Source of the DNA: Haloferax larsenii JCM 13917
Lineage (GTDB): Archaea; Halobacteriota; Halobacteria; Halobacteriales; Haloferacaceae
Direction: 5' to 3'
Length of the DNA: 48,544 nt
Assembly (NCBI RefSeq): GCF_000336955.1
Contig: NZ_AOLI01000018.1
Span: 1-48,544 of the forward strand
In this document: positions 1-7,922 of the stretch, in pieces
Numbering within the stretch: position 1 is the first letter of the stretch
Layout of the letters: every line of letters begins with the position of its first letter
Translations under genes and position numbers: made by a program
Notes under the pieces: model-generated
The model's input: the letters and a program-made list of their open reading frames with translations, nothing else
Databases searched by the model: none
What the model was told of the DNA's origin: nothing

Positions 1-125
1 TGTTTAACGCGATCGTTGATGATCCAGTTCAACACATACAAGGAGGAAACCTAACCAGACTCAAGAGTGCTAAACGATGACCCAAGTGGTTGAGTTTCTC
101 GGTAAAACGACAGGGTGAGAAAAAG

Positions 126-272
126 TCACTGTCTAGTTGGGGTCAGTTTGAGGAACGAGCAGGTCGGTGAATGAGTTTGGGATGTCGCTGGCAGACCTGC
201 TCAGCGAGTGCGGTACGACGGAGTATGAAGAAACGTGGGCGCGTGAGCGGACGGCGACATACTGCGTCCCCG
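126..272 (+). mobile_element. Truncated left end of an IS6-type element
   Basis: The segment begins with CACTGTCTAGTT and continues with sequence closely matching the left end of the fuller element at 580. It includes the start of a transposase reading MSLADLLSEC, then a Glu/Thr/Trp-rich stretch ending RERTAT, from the ATG at 182. After about 272 the similarity stops and the frame runs into unrelated residues. It is therefore a left-end remnant without catalytic residues. The two left ends lie in the same orientation about 455 bp apart, which fits one insertion beside another followed by deletion. Confidence 0.7.
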
Positions 273-579
273 CCGACCATCCAACCTGCTGTGAGACGAA
301 GACAGCGCCCACTCCCGCAGGAGACTCCAACAGGGGCACACACCACGAGCCGACGACTACCGCGTGATCGTGGTCGGTCGGAACCGTCCCAGCAGGGACT
401 TCCTGCAGACCTTACTTTCGGGGTGAGTCCTGCGCCATACGCTTCGCCACCCCTCGTAGAGGCGACAGACACTCCAGGATACTTCTTTAGTGATCTAGCT
501 ACCAATAATTGACATTCAATAATCAATTCTGAGTTACAGTTACAACAGTACTACCGTCACAGAATATGAATGACACAAC
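273..579. other. Spacer between two IS6-type left ends, no gene recognised
   Basis: About 300 bp lie between the two IS ends. Short open frames occur on both strands, but none resembles a family I know and none has convincing coding character. The segment is GC-rich up to about 480 and then AT-rich. It may be a remnant of another mobile element; I cannot support a specific assignment. Confidence 0.4.
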
Positions 580-1376
580 GGCACTGTCTAGTTAAACCAG
601 TTTGAGGAACGAGCAGGTCGTTGGATTAGTTGGTCATGACGCTCGCAGACCTGCTCAGCGAGTTCTTTGAGACGGATTTAGAAGAGACTTGGGAGCGTGA
701 GTGGACAGCAACGTTCACCAGAGCAGAGCTCTCATGCAGCCCATCAGAACGCGGAGCGTTCTGAGGACGCCCGTCAGGGTGTTCGCCGTCCAGCTTCACT
801 CGACCGGTTGTTCACTTAGAGAGGCAAAAGAAATTCTTCGGTCACTCGGCGTTAAACGGTGTCACCAAGCCGTTTGGCAGTGTATACATCGACTGTCTGA
901 TATCAGATACAACCCGCCTAGGGCGACGCCGACGCGGGGTACAATGGACGAGACCGCTGCCAAAATAATGGCGGGCGGTCTTGGTTGTCCGCTGCAATAG
1001 ACACCGAAACAACGTTGATTTGTGACATCGAATTGTTTGGACGACATGCGAATAACCCGGTAGCTGCGTTTCTCCATAGACTCAACGAGAAACATGATTG
1101 TTCAGAGACTGGGTCCCTGGCAGATTTCTTTGGCTATTGGACATCTATCATCGGATTAGATTCGAATGTTCGGGCCGGCTACACAGACCAAAGCCTGATT
1201 GAAAAGTTGTTTCAAACGTCCAAATGAAGGTCGAAGGTTTCCACAACTCATGAGTGGGCAGGGCTGGTCGTCCGCCAGTGTCTTGCTTAAAATATGAATT
1301 ATTATGACTTTCAGCCACCGCATCAAGCACCCGACAGACGAACACCAGTTGGGAGGTCATTAACGAGACAGTGTCT
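580..1376 (+). mobile_element. Decayed IS6-family insertion sequence, nearly full length
   Basis: The left end (from 581, GCACTGTCTAGTTAA) and the right end (1360-1375, TTAACGAGACAGTGTC) form a terminal inverted repeat with the shared core CACTGTCT-GTTAA. The distance of about 0.8 kb is normal for haloarchaeal IS6-type elements. The single transposase gene inside is broken. I could not see a clean target duplication at the flanks, consistent with an old insertion. Confidence 0.8.
636..1368 (+). pseudogene. IS6-family transposase pseudogene
   Basis: The start MTLADLLSEFFETDLEETWE at 636 is typical of haloarchaeal IS6 transposases. The reading then moves to a second frame (VFAVQLHSTGCSLREAKEIL, then the catalytic-region motif MDETAAKI) and to a third frame (SAAIDTET, the second Asp in LADFFGYW, and the Glu in LIEKLF). 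Two in-frame stops follow before the C-terminal part, which still reads like the family's YNHQRPHQALDGRTP ending. There are thus at least two frameshifts and two stops, although all three DDE positions survive. It would have carried out cut-and-copy transposition of the element; it is now non-functional. Confidence 0.85.
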
Positions 1377-1421
1377 CCAGTATAATAATAATCATTCACT
1401 GATATTCCAACAGTGACACTC

Positions 1422-2081
1422 ATGGATGGGTTCGGCAAGTGCGTAGACGGGTACGTCGACGTTCGAGACCAGTTGTCGCGGTACGTGTTGGACCGTGCTG
1501 AGGACCACTTTGCAGCCGAACGCGTCGAAAAGCGGGCTCTCGACTCGCGGAGCGAATTCGAAACACGACGAGAACAAGTCCGGGAGACGTTTCTGTCGAG
1601 CATCGGCGGGTTACCCGAGCGAATGGACAATCCATCGGTCGAGACAGTCAAGCGACTCGACCGAGACGAGTATTCGGTCGAGTCGGTCGTCTTCGAGAGT
1701 CGACCGAACTTCCACGTGACCGCAAACTGTTACGTGCCCGATGGCGAGGGGCCGCACCCCGCGGTACTCTTTGCTGTGGGCACCTCGACACGCCGAAAAC
1801 AGGTTTCACGACGCGAGGTGCGAACTCAACCATTTCGACTAGCGAGCCGACACAGATAGTACCAGAATCGGCGCCTATCACGCACTGTACACTGCGGCCA
1901 TCGCAGAGAACGTCGGAGGAGCGAACTTCGGGACCTCGGCCCCAGTTTCGTCGAGATGGCAACCGAGTCGGACGTTCCGTTTCGCCCACAACTCACCGTG
2001 TTCGACGTGGTCGGTGTGTGCGACGTTCCACACGTTGCCGCCACCCTCGACGAACGGGGTGTGCCCATCGAGACAGAGTGA
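1422..2081 (+). pseudogene. Broken alpha/beta-hydrolase (acetylxylan-esterase-like) gene
   Basis: The open part from 1422 carries the N-terminal half of a hydrolase: RETFLSSIGGLPER, then ESRPNFHVTANCYVPDG and HPAVLF, as in alpha/beta hydrolases related to acetylxylan esterase or dienelactone hydrolase. The frame then degenerates and stops at 1859. Downstream, a second frame gives IGAYHALYTAAIAENVGGAN (from 1867). The first frame resumes with a conserved-looking C-terminus, FDVVGVCDVPHVAATL, ending at 2081. The catalytic middle (nucleophile elbow) is missing, so this is an internally deleted, frameshifted pseudogene. It lies just after the IS element, so IS-associated decay is likely. Confidence 0.7.
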
Positions 2082-2122
2082 CGAACGGCGGGGGTATTCT
2101 CAAAAACACGCACTGAAGCCAT

Positions 2123-2757
2123 ACAGTTCACCTACACAGTTCACCTATACTGTATAGCTATAACAAGTGGCTATATTATATGGCCTGAATCTAGCTATAC
2201 TCTACGGCAGTATCCCGCTGTGCTGCTGTACCTGCGGAGCACCGTGATTATTCGTTCCGACAGGTCCACCAACGAAAAATCGAGGGCACAAAGACTGGAT
2301 AGTCTCCTGTAGGATGGCGCGCATTTGAGCCGGCCACAGCAATAGCCAACAGCCATGATTCATCCCCAGAGTCCATAGCCGCAGCTAACAACTGTAGTTC
2401 ACACCAGTAATGTATAGCTATACCCCACACACATATTTTACAACTATATTTCCCACCTATGCCGCACAGCTATATTTTCCACCTATATCCAACAACTACA
2501 CTCTACACCTACACCTCACACCCCTAGTCTGCAGATTAGCGTCCCAACTATGGTAGACACTAGACCAGATAACTGAGCCACGAACGATACCGCTCTACAG
2601 CAGTATTGCCCAAAAGTTGTAGGTACAGACCGTATCTGACCACAATCGCCACACAGCACACCCACGATAGTTGAACACACGCTGTAGCTAGAAATTATAG
2701 TTACAAACTATAGCTATACTTCATAGTCATAAATAATAGCCAGACGTCATCGCTACG
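2123..2757. repeat. AT-rich array of degenerate 13-bp repeats upstream of parA
   Basis: About 630 bp without a gene and rich in CTATA/TATAG words. From 2414 consecutive 13-mers read atagctatacccc, acacacatatttt, acaactatatttc, ccacctatgccgc, acagctatatttt, ccacctatatcca, acaactacactct, acacctacacctc, so the approximate consensus is ACAnCTATAtttc. Units at 2128-2179 (tcacctacacagt, tcacctatactgt, atagctataacaa, gtggctatattat) are in the same 13-bp phase as those at 2414-2517. Another run with TATAG every 13 bp occupies 2683-2752 in a different phase. The middle (about 2200-2335 and 2531-2680) is more degenerate. The position directly before parA suggests a partition centromere or iteron-type site; this is inference. 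Confidence 0.65.
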
Positions 2758-2802
2758 TTGTCTGACCTAGATTTATATTCACGGTCTCCAACTAATGCGC
2801 AA

Positions 2803-3660
2803 ATGCTCACGTATGCGCCGGTTTCGGAGGCAGGAGGCGTCGGGAAGACGACGACCGCGGCGACGCTCGCGGCGAGTCACGCGCGCGCCGGACACGACGT
2901 TCTCGTAATCGACATGGACACGCAGAACGGGAGCCTGACCTACTTCTTTGGCCCCGACTACGACCGCGGAGACCCGAACGTGGACAACCTCGTTCGGCAC
3001 CTCGTCGGCCGACCGAAGGGAGACTTCCACGACCTCGCTATCGAGGTCGAAAGCGGTATCGACCTCATTCCTTCCCACAACATGCTCGAAGACCTCCACG
3101 AATTCCTCCTCAACGAGAAACAGCAGGCCGAGAACTTCGGAGAGTCCTACAGCATGTACCACCAACTCCATCGCGTCCTCCGGGAGGCGAACGTCCGCGA
3201 CGAGTACGACGTCGTCATCGTCGACTCCGCCGGGAAGGCGGGGCCGATTCTCTACAACGCGCTCGTCGCAGTGCGGAACGTGGTCATCCCGTTCGAAGCG
3301 ACCGCGAAAGGACAGGAGTCCATCGAGGGACTCGACGACCTCGTCGACGGACTGGAACAGAGCATCAACGTCGACGTGGGCGTCCTGTCTGTCCTGCCAA
3401 TCGGCTACAAAGATACGCGCGACCAGCGGGAGATTCTCAGTGAACTCCGCGAAAGCGGCTTCCCGGTCCCGGTCGTCGTCGGCGAACGCGGGTCGCTGAT
3501 GGAAGGGTGCTGGAAACAGCAGTGCAGTCCTTACACGTACGTCGAAGAACATCGCGACCGGAAGCGCGACTACGAACTCGAAACGCTCGACCAGTTCGAC
3601 GAACTCGCCCGACACCTCGAACGCGAGGCCGGTCTGGAAGCCCCCGAGGTGACTGCCTAA
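2803..3660 (+). CDS. parA: ParA/Soj-family partition ATPase
   Basis: A 285-residue P-loop ATPase of the ParA/MinD group, expected to drive DNA segregation by ATP-dependent assembly on the nucleoid. A deviant Walker A box, EAGGVGKTTTAA, lies near the N-terminus. A switch motif follows (LVIDMDTQNGSLT) and a Walker B-like DVVIVDSAGKAG. The usual signature lysine of KGGVGKT is replaced by Ala, a change I have seen in haloarchaeal ParA proteins. I chose ATG 2803 because MLTYAPVSEAGG matches the family's normal N-terminus. An in-frame TTG at 2758 would add 15 residues and run into the repeat array. The next gene overlaps its stop by one base (TAATG), so the two are co-transcribed. Confidence 0.9.
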   Translation: MLTYAPVSEAGGVGKTTTAATLAASHARAGHDVLVIDMDTQNGSLTYFFGPDYDRGDPNVDNLVRHLVGRPKGDFHDLAIEVESGIDLIPSHNMLEDLHEFLLNEKQQAENFGESYSMYHQLHRVLREANVRDEYDVVIVDSAGKAGPILYNALVAVRNVVIPFEATAKGQESIEGLDDLVDGLEQSINVDVGVLSVLPIGYKDTRDQREILSELRESGFPVPVVVGERGSLMEGCWKQQCSPYTYVEEHRDRKRDYELETLDQFDELARHLEREAGLEAPEVTA

Positions 3661-4172
3661 TGGGACTCAAATCAGGCTCTCGGGACGCCGGTCTGGACGA
3701 CACGGACGAAAAGGAACCACCCGCAGAGACGGAACAAGAACCTGCGGGGGCGGTGGACGAGGATACCGAACCTGAAAGCACGTCCGCAAGCCCTACTGAG
3801 ACACAGACCGCTGAGGCGCAGACTGCCGAGACGGACGCTGTGGAGTCAGAGTCGGGGGCCGAGACGGAGTCAAAATCAGAGTCCGAGTCAAAGTCAGAGT
3901 CGCAATCGACGTCCCAGCGACCGACGATGGACTCGATTCCGTACAAGCTTCGACGCAACAAGGTAAACGAGGGACGCGAGCAGGTTCCGTATTTCCTCCG
4001 AGAGGAGGTTATCGATGGGGAAGCGGAACTCCAGGATACGCTCGAAGAACTCCTCGGAGAGAACGTCTACAAATCCGATTACCGTGAAGCCGCGATGGTC
4101 GTCGCCCAGCGGAATCCAGAGCTAATCGCTGGCGTGCTCCGAGAGTGGGGCTACGACCTCGATACCGCCTAA
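3660..4172 (+). CDS. Acidic ParA-linked protein, candidate partition adaptor
   Basis: A 170-residue protein whose ATG overlaps the parA stop. Residues 1-90 are low complexity, dominated by Glu, Ser, Thr and Ala with a run of SES/SKS units, and are probably disordered. Residues about 92-170 look folded, with a basic patch (PYKLRRNKVNEGRE) followed by helices rich in Glu and Leu ending in WGYDLDTA. The family is not one I can name. Gene order and the basic segment suggest the DNA-binding or adaptor partner of ParA that would recognise the 13-bp array upstream, by analogy with parAB operons. That role is inferred from context only. Confidence 0.75.
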   Translation: MGLKSGSRDAGLDDTDEKEPPAETEQEPAGAVDEDTEPESTSASPTETQTAEAQTAETDAVESESGAETESKSESESKSESQSTSQRPTMDSIPYKLRRNKVNEGREQVPYFLREEVIDGEAELQDTLEELLGENVYKSDYREAAMVVAQRNPELIAGVLREWGYDLDTA

Positions 4173-4256
4173 GAGGCCGACAGCTGCACGTTATTTCAGG
4201 CCCCTCACGACAAACAGCGCAGTCGCTATCGGCGACATGTGTCCTAAAAATAAGAT

Positions 4257-4700
4257 ATGAATGAGTTCTGTGAGTATCTCGCGCCATCGATGGACGACGC
4301 ACGAAAAGTTCTCCTACATGACTTTCTCTTGGGGGCATCTGGAGTGTGGATACTCTATCAGTTCGCCTTCTTCGGCGTGCCATTCGACATCTCTTTGACC
4401 CACCTGCTGACCGCCGGGGTCGTCGCCAGCGGTTGCGGTTGGTTCCAATACCTATCTGAACATCAAGCCTTCCCGCCTCGGTTCTACGATGTCCGAGACT
4501 ACCTACGGAGCCACCCGCTGCAGACGGTTTTGTTCACCGCGATTGGGATTGTAACCCTCTGTCTCCCGCTCGTGTTGAATTCGGCACTCGTGGGACTCTA
4601 CTACGCCGGATTCACCGGCATGTATCTCGGATTCCTCGGGTATCGCTTCGTGTTCGGAGTGGTACGTCCGGTCCCCGAAGAGGCTCTCAACAGAATGTAA
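4257..4700 (+). CDS. Small integral membrane protein of unknown function
   Basis: A 147-residue hydrophobic protein with about four predicted membrane spans: VLLHDFLLGASGVWILYQFA, HLLTAGVVASGC, VLFTAIGIVTLCLPLVLN and YYAGFTGMYLGFLGYRFVF. A short charged loop follows span 2 (FPPRFYDVRDYLRSHP). No catalytic motif or known family is recognisable. It stands alone between the partition genes and the beta-propeller gene, with an 84-bp gap upstream that contains an AT-rich stretch (CCTAAAAATAAG) suitable for a promoter close to a nearly leaderless start. Confidence 0.7.
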   Translation: MNEFCEYLAPSMDDARKVLLHDFLLGASGVWILYQFAFFGVPFDISLTHLLTAGVVASGCGWFQYLSEHQAFPPRFYDVRDYLRSHPLQTVLFTAIGIVTLCLPLVLNSALVGLYYAGFTGMYLGFLGYRFVFGVVRPVPEEALNRM

Positions 4701-4756
4701 GAGCAACTCCTCACGTATCGACACTAATTATGTGAACAAACCAGAAGATGGGGTAG

Positions 4757-5974
4757 ATGGTCCCCTCCAGACGCCGATTTCTCGAACTAACCGGACTCGC
4801 CGTGACCGGGACACTGGCGAGTAGCGTCGTCGCAGGCGGCCCGAAGTCTGCTTCCACACCTGCATACGACTGGCCGATGGACCGGTACGACCCCGAAGGA
4901 ACCGGGTTTAATCCCACAGCAAGTGGGCCAAAAGACGGCGTGAAGGTCGCGTGGTCGCACGACTCGACAGACTGGTTTCGCGGAACAGAGTCTCCGATTC
5001 TGCTGGGCGATACACTCTACGCCGTTGGAGAAGGGCTGCTCGCACTCGATGCCGAGACGGGGGCCAAAAAATTCGGCCACCCCGGTCCCTATCAGTCGCC
5101 GCCGGCCCGTTCTCACTCGTCAGTCTACAACACCGACACGCTGGCGGTCGGGTCCTCGGCTGGAGTGTTCGGCCTGAATGCTGACGGCGGGGTCGGACTT
5201 CCACTCACAGGAGCCCAGTTCGGGGTCGAACGGTGGAACCAACGATACGAGACAGGAGGCCTCTTCTTTGGTCCAGCAGAGCCGGTGGCACCGGTCGTCG
5301 CCGACGGGGAAATCTACACGCCAGTTCCGGGAGAGAGCGACATCACTGCACTCGACCCAAACGACGGAGAGACTCGATGGCGAACGACGATAACCGAAGA
5401 CGACACATTCGGTGCCGACTTCAACAGGCCCGCGGTGAAAGACGGACTCGTCTACGTCACGTACTGGCCCAATGGAGTGGCCGCGCTCCACACAGAGTCT
5501 GGAGAGAAACACTGGCAACGCAACGTCGACGAGCAGTTACTCTTACCGCCAATTGCGACCGAAGCAGGTCTCGTCGTCCCCTCCCGTGAAGTGGTTTGGC
5601 TACTGGACCCCAACGATGGGACGACACTCTGGAAACGCACGCTAGACGCGAACGCGACCGAAAGCACACCGGCGGTGGCCGACGGGAAGGTCTTCGTTAC
5701 CGACGAACTGGAGTCGCTGCACGCCCTCGACCTCGAAACGGGAGAGACGCTGTGGACCGCGCCATTCGGTGGCGCGACGGCACCGGTCGTCGCCGACGGC
5801 GTCGTCTATGCTGTCAAAGAGGGCTATTCGCTCTTCGCGTTCGACGCCGAAACGGGTGCCAAGCGGTTCGAGTTCCAACCTCCGCAGGTCCCGCTCTCTG
5901 CGCCGGTCGTCGGCGACGGCGTTCTCTATGCAGTGAACCGCGAGCGCGTCATCGCACTGGAGGAAGCAAAATGA
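4757..5974 (+). CDS. Tat-exported PQQ-type beta-propeller repeat protein
   Basis: A 405-residue protein with a twin-arginine signal at the N-terminus (SRRRFLELTGLAVTGTLASS), so it is probably folded in the cytoplasm and then exported. The rest is built of repeats of the type LALDAETGAKKF, ALDPNDGETRWR, LHALDLETGETLW and FAFDAETGAKRF, separated by APVVADGxVYA strands. This is the signature of PQQ/quinoprotein-like seven- or eight-bladed propellers. Such proteins often act as assembly or binding scaffolds; no dehydrogenase active-site residues are evident, so an enzymatic role is not supported. The following membrane protein overlaps its stop by four bases (ATGA), indicating an operon. Confidence 0.88.
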   Translation: MVPSRRRFLELTGLAVTGTLASSVVAGGPKSASTPAYDWPMDRYDPEGTGFNPTASGPKDGVKVAWSHDSTDWFRGTESPILLGDTLYAVGEGLLALDAETGAKKFGHPGPYQSPPARSHSSVYNTDTLAVGSSAGVFGLNADGGVGLPLTGAQFGVERWNQRYETGGLFFGPAEPVAPVVADGEIYTPVPGESDITALDPNDGETRWRTTITEDDTFGADFNRPAVKDGLVYVTYWPNGVAALHTESGEKHWQRNVDEQLLLPPIATEAGLVVPSREVVWLLDPNDGTTLWKRTLDANATESTPAVADGKVFVTDELESLHALDLETGETLWTAPFGGATAPVVADGVVYAVKEGYSLFAFDAETGAKRFEFQPPQVPLSAPVVGDGVLYAVNRERVIALEEAK

Positions 5975-6783
5975 CGAGTAAGAGAGAACACGGCGCGGCC
6001 GACACCGAACCAACGGCCTCGGAGTCCAGACGATGGCTGTCGACCCCAGTCATACTCGACGCGGTGAAAAGGCACGTCAGTCGCGACCCGGGGCTCGTCG
6101 TCCCGTTCATGGTTGTGGGCCTCTTCGTCGCCTTCGCCGACTGGGTTCGCATGCGTGACCCGATTCCACTGTCGGCGTCGGATGGACTCAGTCAAACGTT
6201 CAGCATCCAATATTCCGTGTTTCCGATGGGGACCGCCAGAACAGCCAGACGCGCCGCCGTGTTCGTCGACCTCCGACTCCCGTATTTGGTCGGTGGCCTA
6301 ACACTCGAACTCCTCGCGGTGCTAGCCGCTGGAGTCGCTGGCTGGTTGACGATTACTCGCGCACTCGGCGTCGAGCGGTGCCGCAGTTCGCTCGCCAGAT
6401 ACCTCGGCGGGATGTCGACAGTGACGATTCTTCCCTGGATGCTCGGCTCTCCGAGTATCGACGTTGGGAGCCTCGTACTCGGGGCACTATTGTTTCTCAC
6501 CTTCACGCTCGTGCTGGTTCGGGTCTTCCTCGTTCCCGGATTTCTGGCCGCAGACGAGGGGTTCAAGGTGGCACTCTGGAAGAGCGTCCGAGCGTCGAGT
6601 GGGATTCGCATGACGCTGTTCTGGCTGCTGAGTCTGTTTGGCCTTGCATCGTGGGGGCTCGCGCAGATACCGATTGCGGGCGGGCTTCTGAGTACGGCCG
6701 TGGTCGGACCGGTTCACGCCATCTCGCTTGCCGTGGTGGTGCGCCAAACACGGATAGAGAACGCCACCGAGAGAGACGGCTGA
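5971..6783 (+). CDS. Integral membrane protein, five to six spans
   Basis: A 270-residue protein overlapping the propeller gene by ATGA. The N-terminal 35 residues are hydrophilic. Predicted membrane segments follow around LVVPFMVVGLFVAFADWV, YLVGGLTLELLAVLAAGVAG, LVLGALLFLTFTLVLVRVFL, MTLFWLLSLFGLASWGLA and GGLLSTAVVGPVHAISLAVV. The pattern resembles haloarchaeal membrane proteins of unknown function. Translational coupling suggests it works with the exported propeller, for example as its membrane anchor or partner. No motif lets me be more specific. Confidence 0.75.
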   Translation: MTSKREHGAADTEPTASESRRWLSTPVILDAVKRHVSRDPGLVVPFMVVGLFVAFADWVRMRDPIPLSASDGLSQTFSIQYSVFPMGTARTARRAAVFVDLRLPYLVGGLTLELLAVLAAGVAGWLTITRALGVERCRSSLARYLGGMSTVTILPWMLGSPSIDVGSLVLGALLFLTFTLVLVRVFLVPGFLAADEGFKVALWKSVRASSGIRMTLFWLLSLFGLASWGLAQIPIAGGLLSTAVVGPVHAISLAVVVRQTRIENATERDG

Positions 6784-7302
6784 CTACTGAAGCAACCAAT
6801 CCAGACTGGAGGCACAGACCGAAGACCCACTCGCGCCGTCCGGTTCGAGCGTCAGCCGGTGTTTTTGTTCTCGCTCGGTGCAGGTTTTGATTTCGGTCAT
6901 CGTATGCGTCTCGTTGTCGCCGAGGTCCTCGACGATGTACACCGTGACGTTGCCGGGTTCCCACGCCTCGATAGTCGTCGTCACTTCGTCGCCGGGTTCG
7001 ACCGTGACACGCTGCGTTGGAATCCCGTCGTCCGCCAGTGTCACGTTCCGATATCCATCGGGCCAAACCAACTGCGAGAGCGTCGCAAGACGACGTTCAC
7101 CGTCTCGTGTGGTGACTTCGAAGTTCATCAGGAGTGCGGCTTGCGTACTCTCTGCGGTGTACGCAGTCACCCGATAGGTCGTGTTGTCTTCGTTCGAAAG
7201 TGTGAACGTCGGCGGTGAGTCGATAGCTTCGCTCGCAGCGACAGAGACGCCGCTGAGGAGAACCAGACCGACGAGGAGGAACGACACTCGGCGAGAGACC
7301 AT
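6784..7302 (-). CDS. Secreted or membrane-anchored small protein with signal peptide
   Basis: A 172-residue protein convergent with the preceding gene and abutting it directly (stop codons back to back). The chosen ATG at 7302 gives a clear Sec-type signal, VSFLLVGLVLLSGVSVAA. The mature part is a beta-rich, Thr/Asp/Glu-rich domain (YRVTAYTAESTQAALLMNFE; VTLADDGIPTQRVTVEPGDE; EPGNVTVYIVEDLGDNE) resembling small Ig-like or DUF-type haloarchaeal surface proteins. Two cysteines near the C-terminus (KTCTERE, SSVCASS) could form a disulfide. An upstream in-frame start at 7437 is unlikely because it would bury the signal. Confidence 0.7.
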   Translation of the reverse strand: MVSRRVSFLLVGLVLLSGVSVAASEAIDSPPTFTLSNEDNTTYRVTAYTAESTQAALLMNFEVTTRDGERRLATLSQLVWPDGYRNVTLADDGIPTQRVTVEPGDEVTTTIEAWEPGNVTVYIVEDLGDNETHTMTEIKTCTEREQKHRLTLEPDGASGSSVCASSLDWLLQ

Positions 7303-7460
7303 AGAAGGTGTGAGGAAGGCCACGGAAAAATAAGCCCGGCATCTATCGAGAGCGGGTGCGGCCGAGAGACTACACCGAAGTTCGGCCAAGTCACTGCTGA
7401 ACCCGCTGGGCACGTTTCTGTCCTGAATGTTTAACATATCACCACCGCCACTCGGACTCT

Positions 7461-7838
7461 ATGGCACGTCAACTCCCACTCCCTGCGGTGTCTCCGACGC
7501 AACTGTACCTCTCGAAACCGAAGCTCGTCGAGGTACTGGAGTGGTTCGACTGCGACGACCCACAGTACGACCCACTTCCCGTGTTCGAGCACGAAGGGCA
7601 GTGGTATCTCTCAGACGGCCACACGCGGGGCTTCGCAGCAGCACTCGCTGGCGAAGACACGCTCTGTGTCGAACGAGACGAAACGCTCCGCGAGGAGTTC
7701 GATTTCGAGGCGTATCTAACCTGTATCGACTGGTGTGAGGAGGCTGGAGTCCAGTCAATTCACGACCTCCACGGCCGAGTCGTCGAACAAGACACGTACG
7801 AGAGAAAGTGGATTAGTCGATGCCAGCGCCTCGGCTAG
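7461..7838 (+). CDS. ParB-like nuclease-domain protein
   Basis: A 125-residue acidic protein. The central segment (PLPVFEHEGQWYLSDGHTRG followed by FAAALAGED) matches the N-terminal ParB/Srx-type domain, in which a pair such as DGHTR binds nucleotide. The small single-domain form is common in haloarchaea with no assigned function. It is not next to parA (about 3.3 kb away) and shows no helix-turn-helix, so a partition role is not implied. Two Cys-containing stretches occur at the C-terminus (YLTCIDWCEEAG). Confidence 0.65.
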   Translation: MARQLPLPAVSPTQLYLSKPKLVEVLEWFDCDDPQYDPLPVFEHEGQWYLSDGHTRGFAAALAGEDTLCVERDETLREEFDFEAYLTCIDWCEEAGVQSIHDLHGRVVEQDTYERKWISRCQRLG

Positions 7839-7890
7839 AGAACCGATTGCTGCTGGCAGGATGTGAAGATTCACCGAAATTATTATCTTG

Positions 7891-7922
7891 TCGTAAACTC
7901 CGTTGCCTAGCGTGGTTTACGA
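7891..7922 (+). promoter_or_regulatory. BirA-like operator overlapping the bioB start
   Basis: TCGTAAACT (7891-7899), a 14-bp spacer, and GGTTTACGA (7914-7922) form a perfect 8-bp inverted repeat. The arms and spacing resemble the known biotin-repressor (BirA) site TTGTAAACC-N14/16-GGTTTACAA. An AT-rich element (ATTATTATC, about 7879-7887) lies at a suitable TATA distance, so the site would cover the transcription start and the GTG start codon of bioB. Repression by biotin-loaded BirA is the natural reading; the birA gene itself is not in the window. Confidence 0.75.

Noticed and set aside
1-125. Possible end of a gene at the window start
   Set aside because: Two frames are open for a short way (one ends at about 53, another at about 86), but neither gives a recognisable C-terminus.
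273-512. TnpB-like or other transposon remnant between the IS6 left ends
   Set aside because: I looked for an IS200/IS605-type TnpB C-terminus or guide-RNA-like end, but the match was too vague to support.
2779-3615. Long minus-strand open frame opposite parA (278 codons)
   Set aside because: It is an antisense shadow produced by GC-rich codon use; the plus strand has a full ParA with all motifs and the antisense translation shows no family features.
7461-7838. ParB-like protein as partner of ParA
   Set aside because: It lies 3.3 kb from parA, has no DNA-binding motif and belongs to a stand-alone small family; the gene overlapping parA is a better partner candidate.
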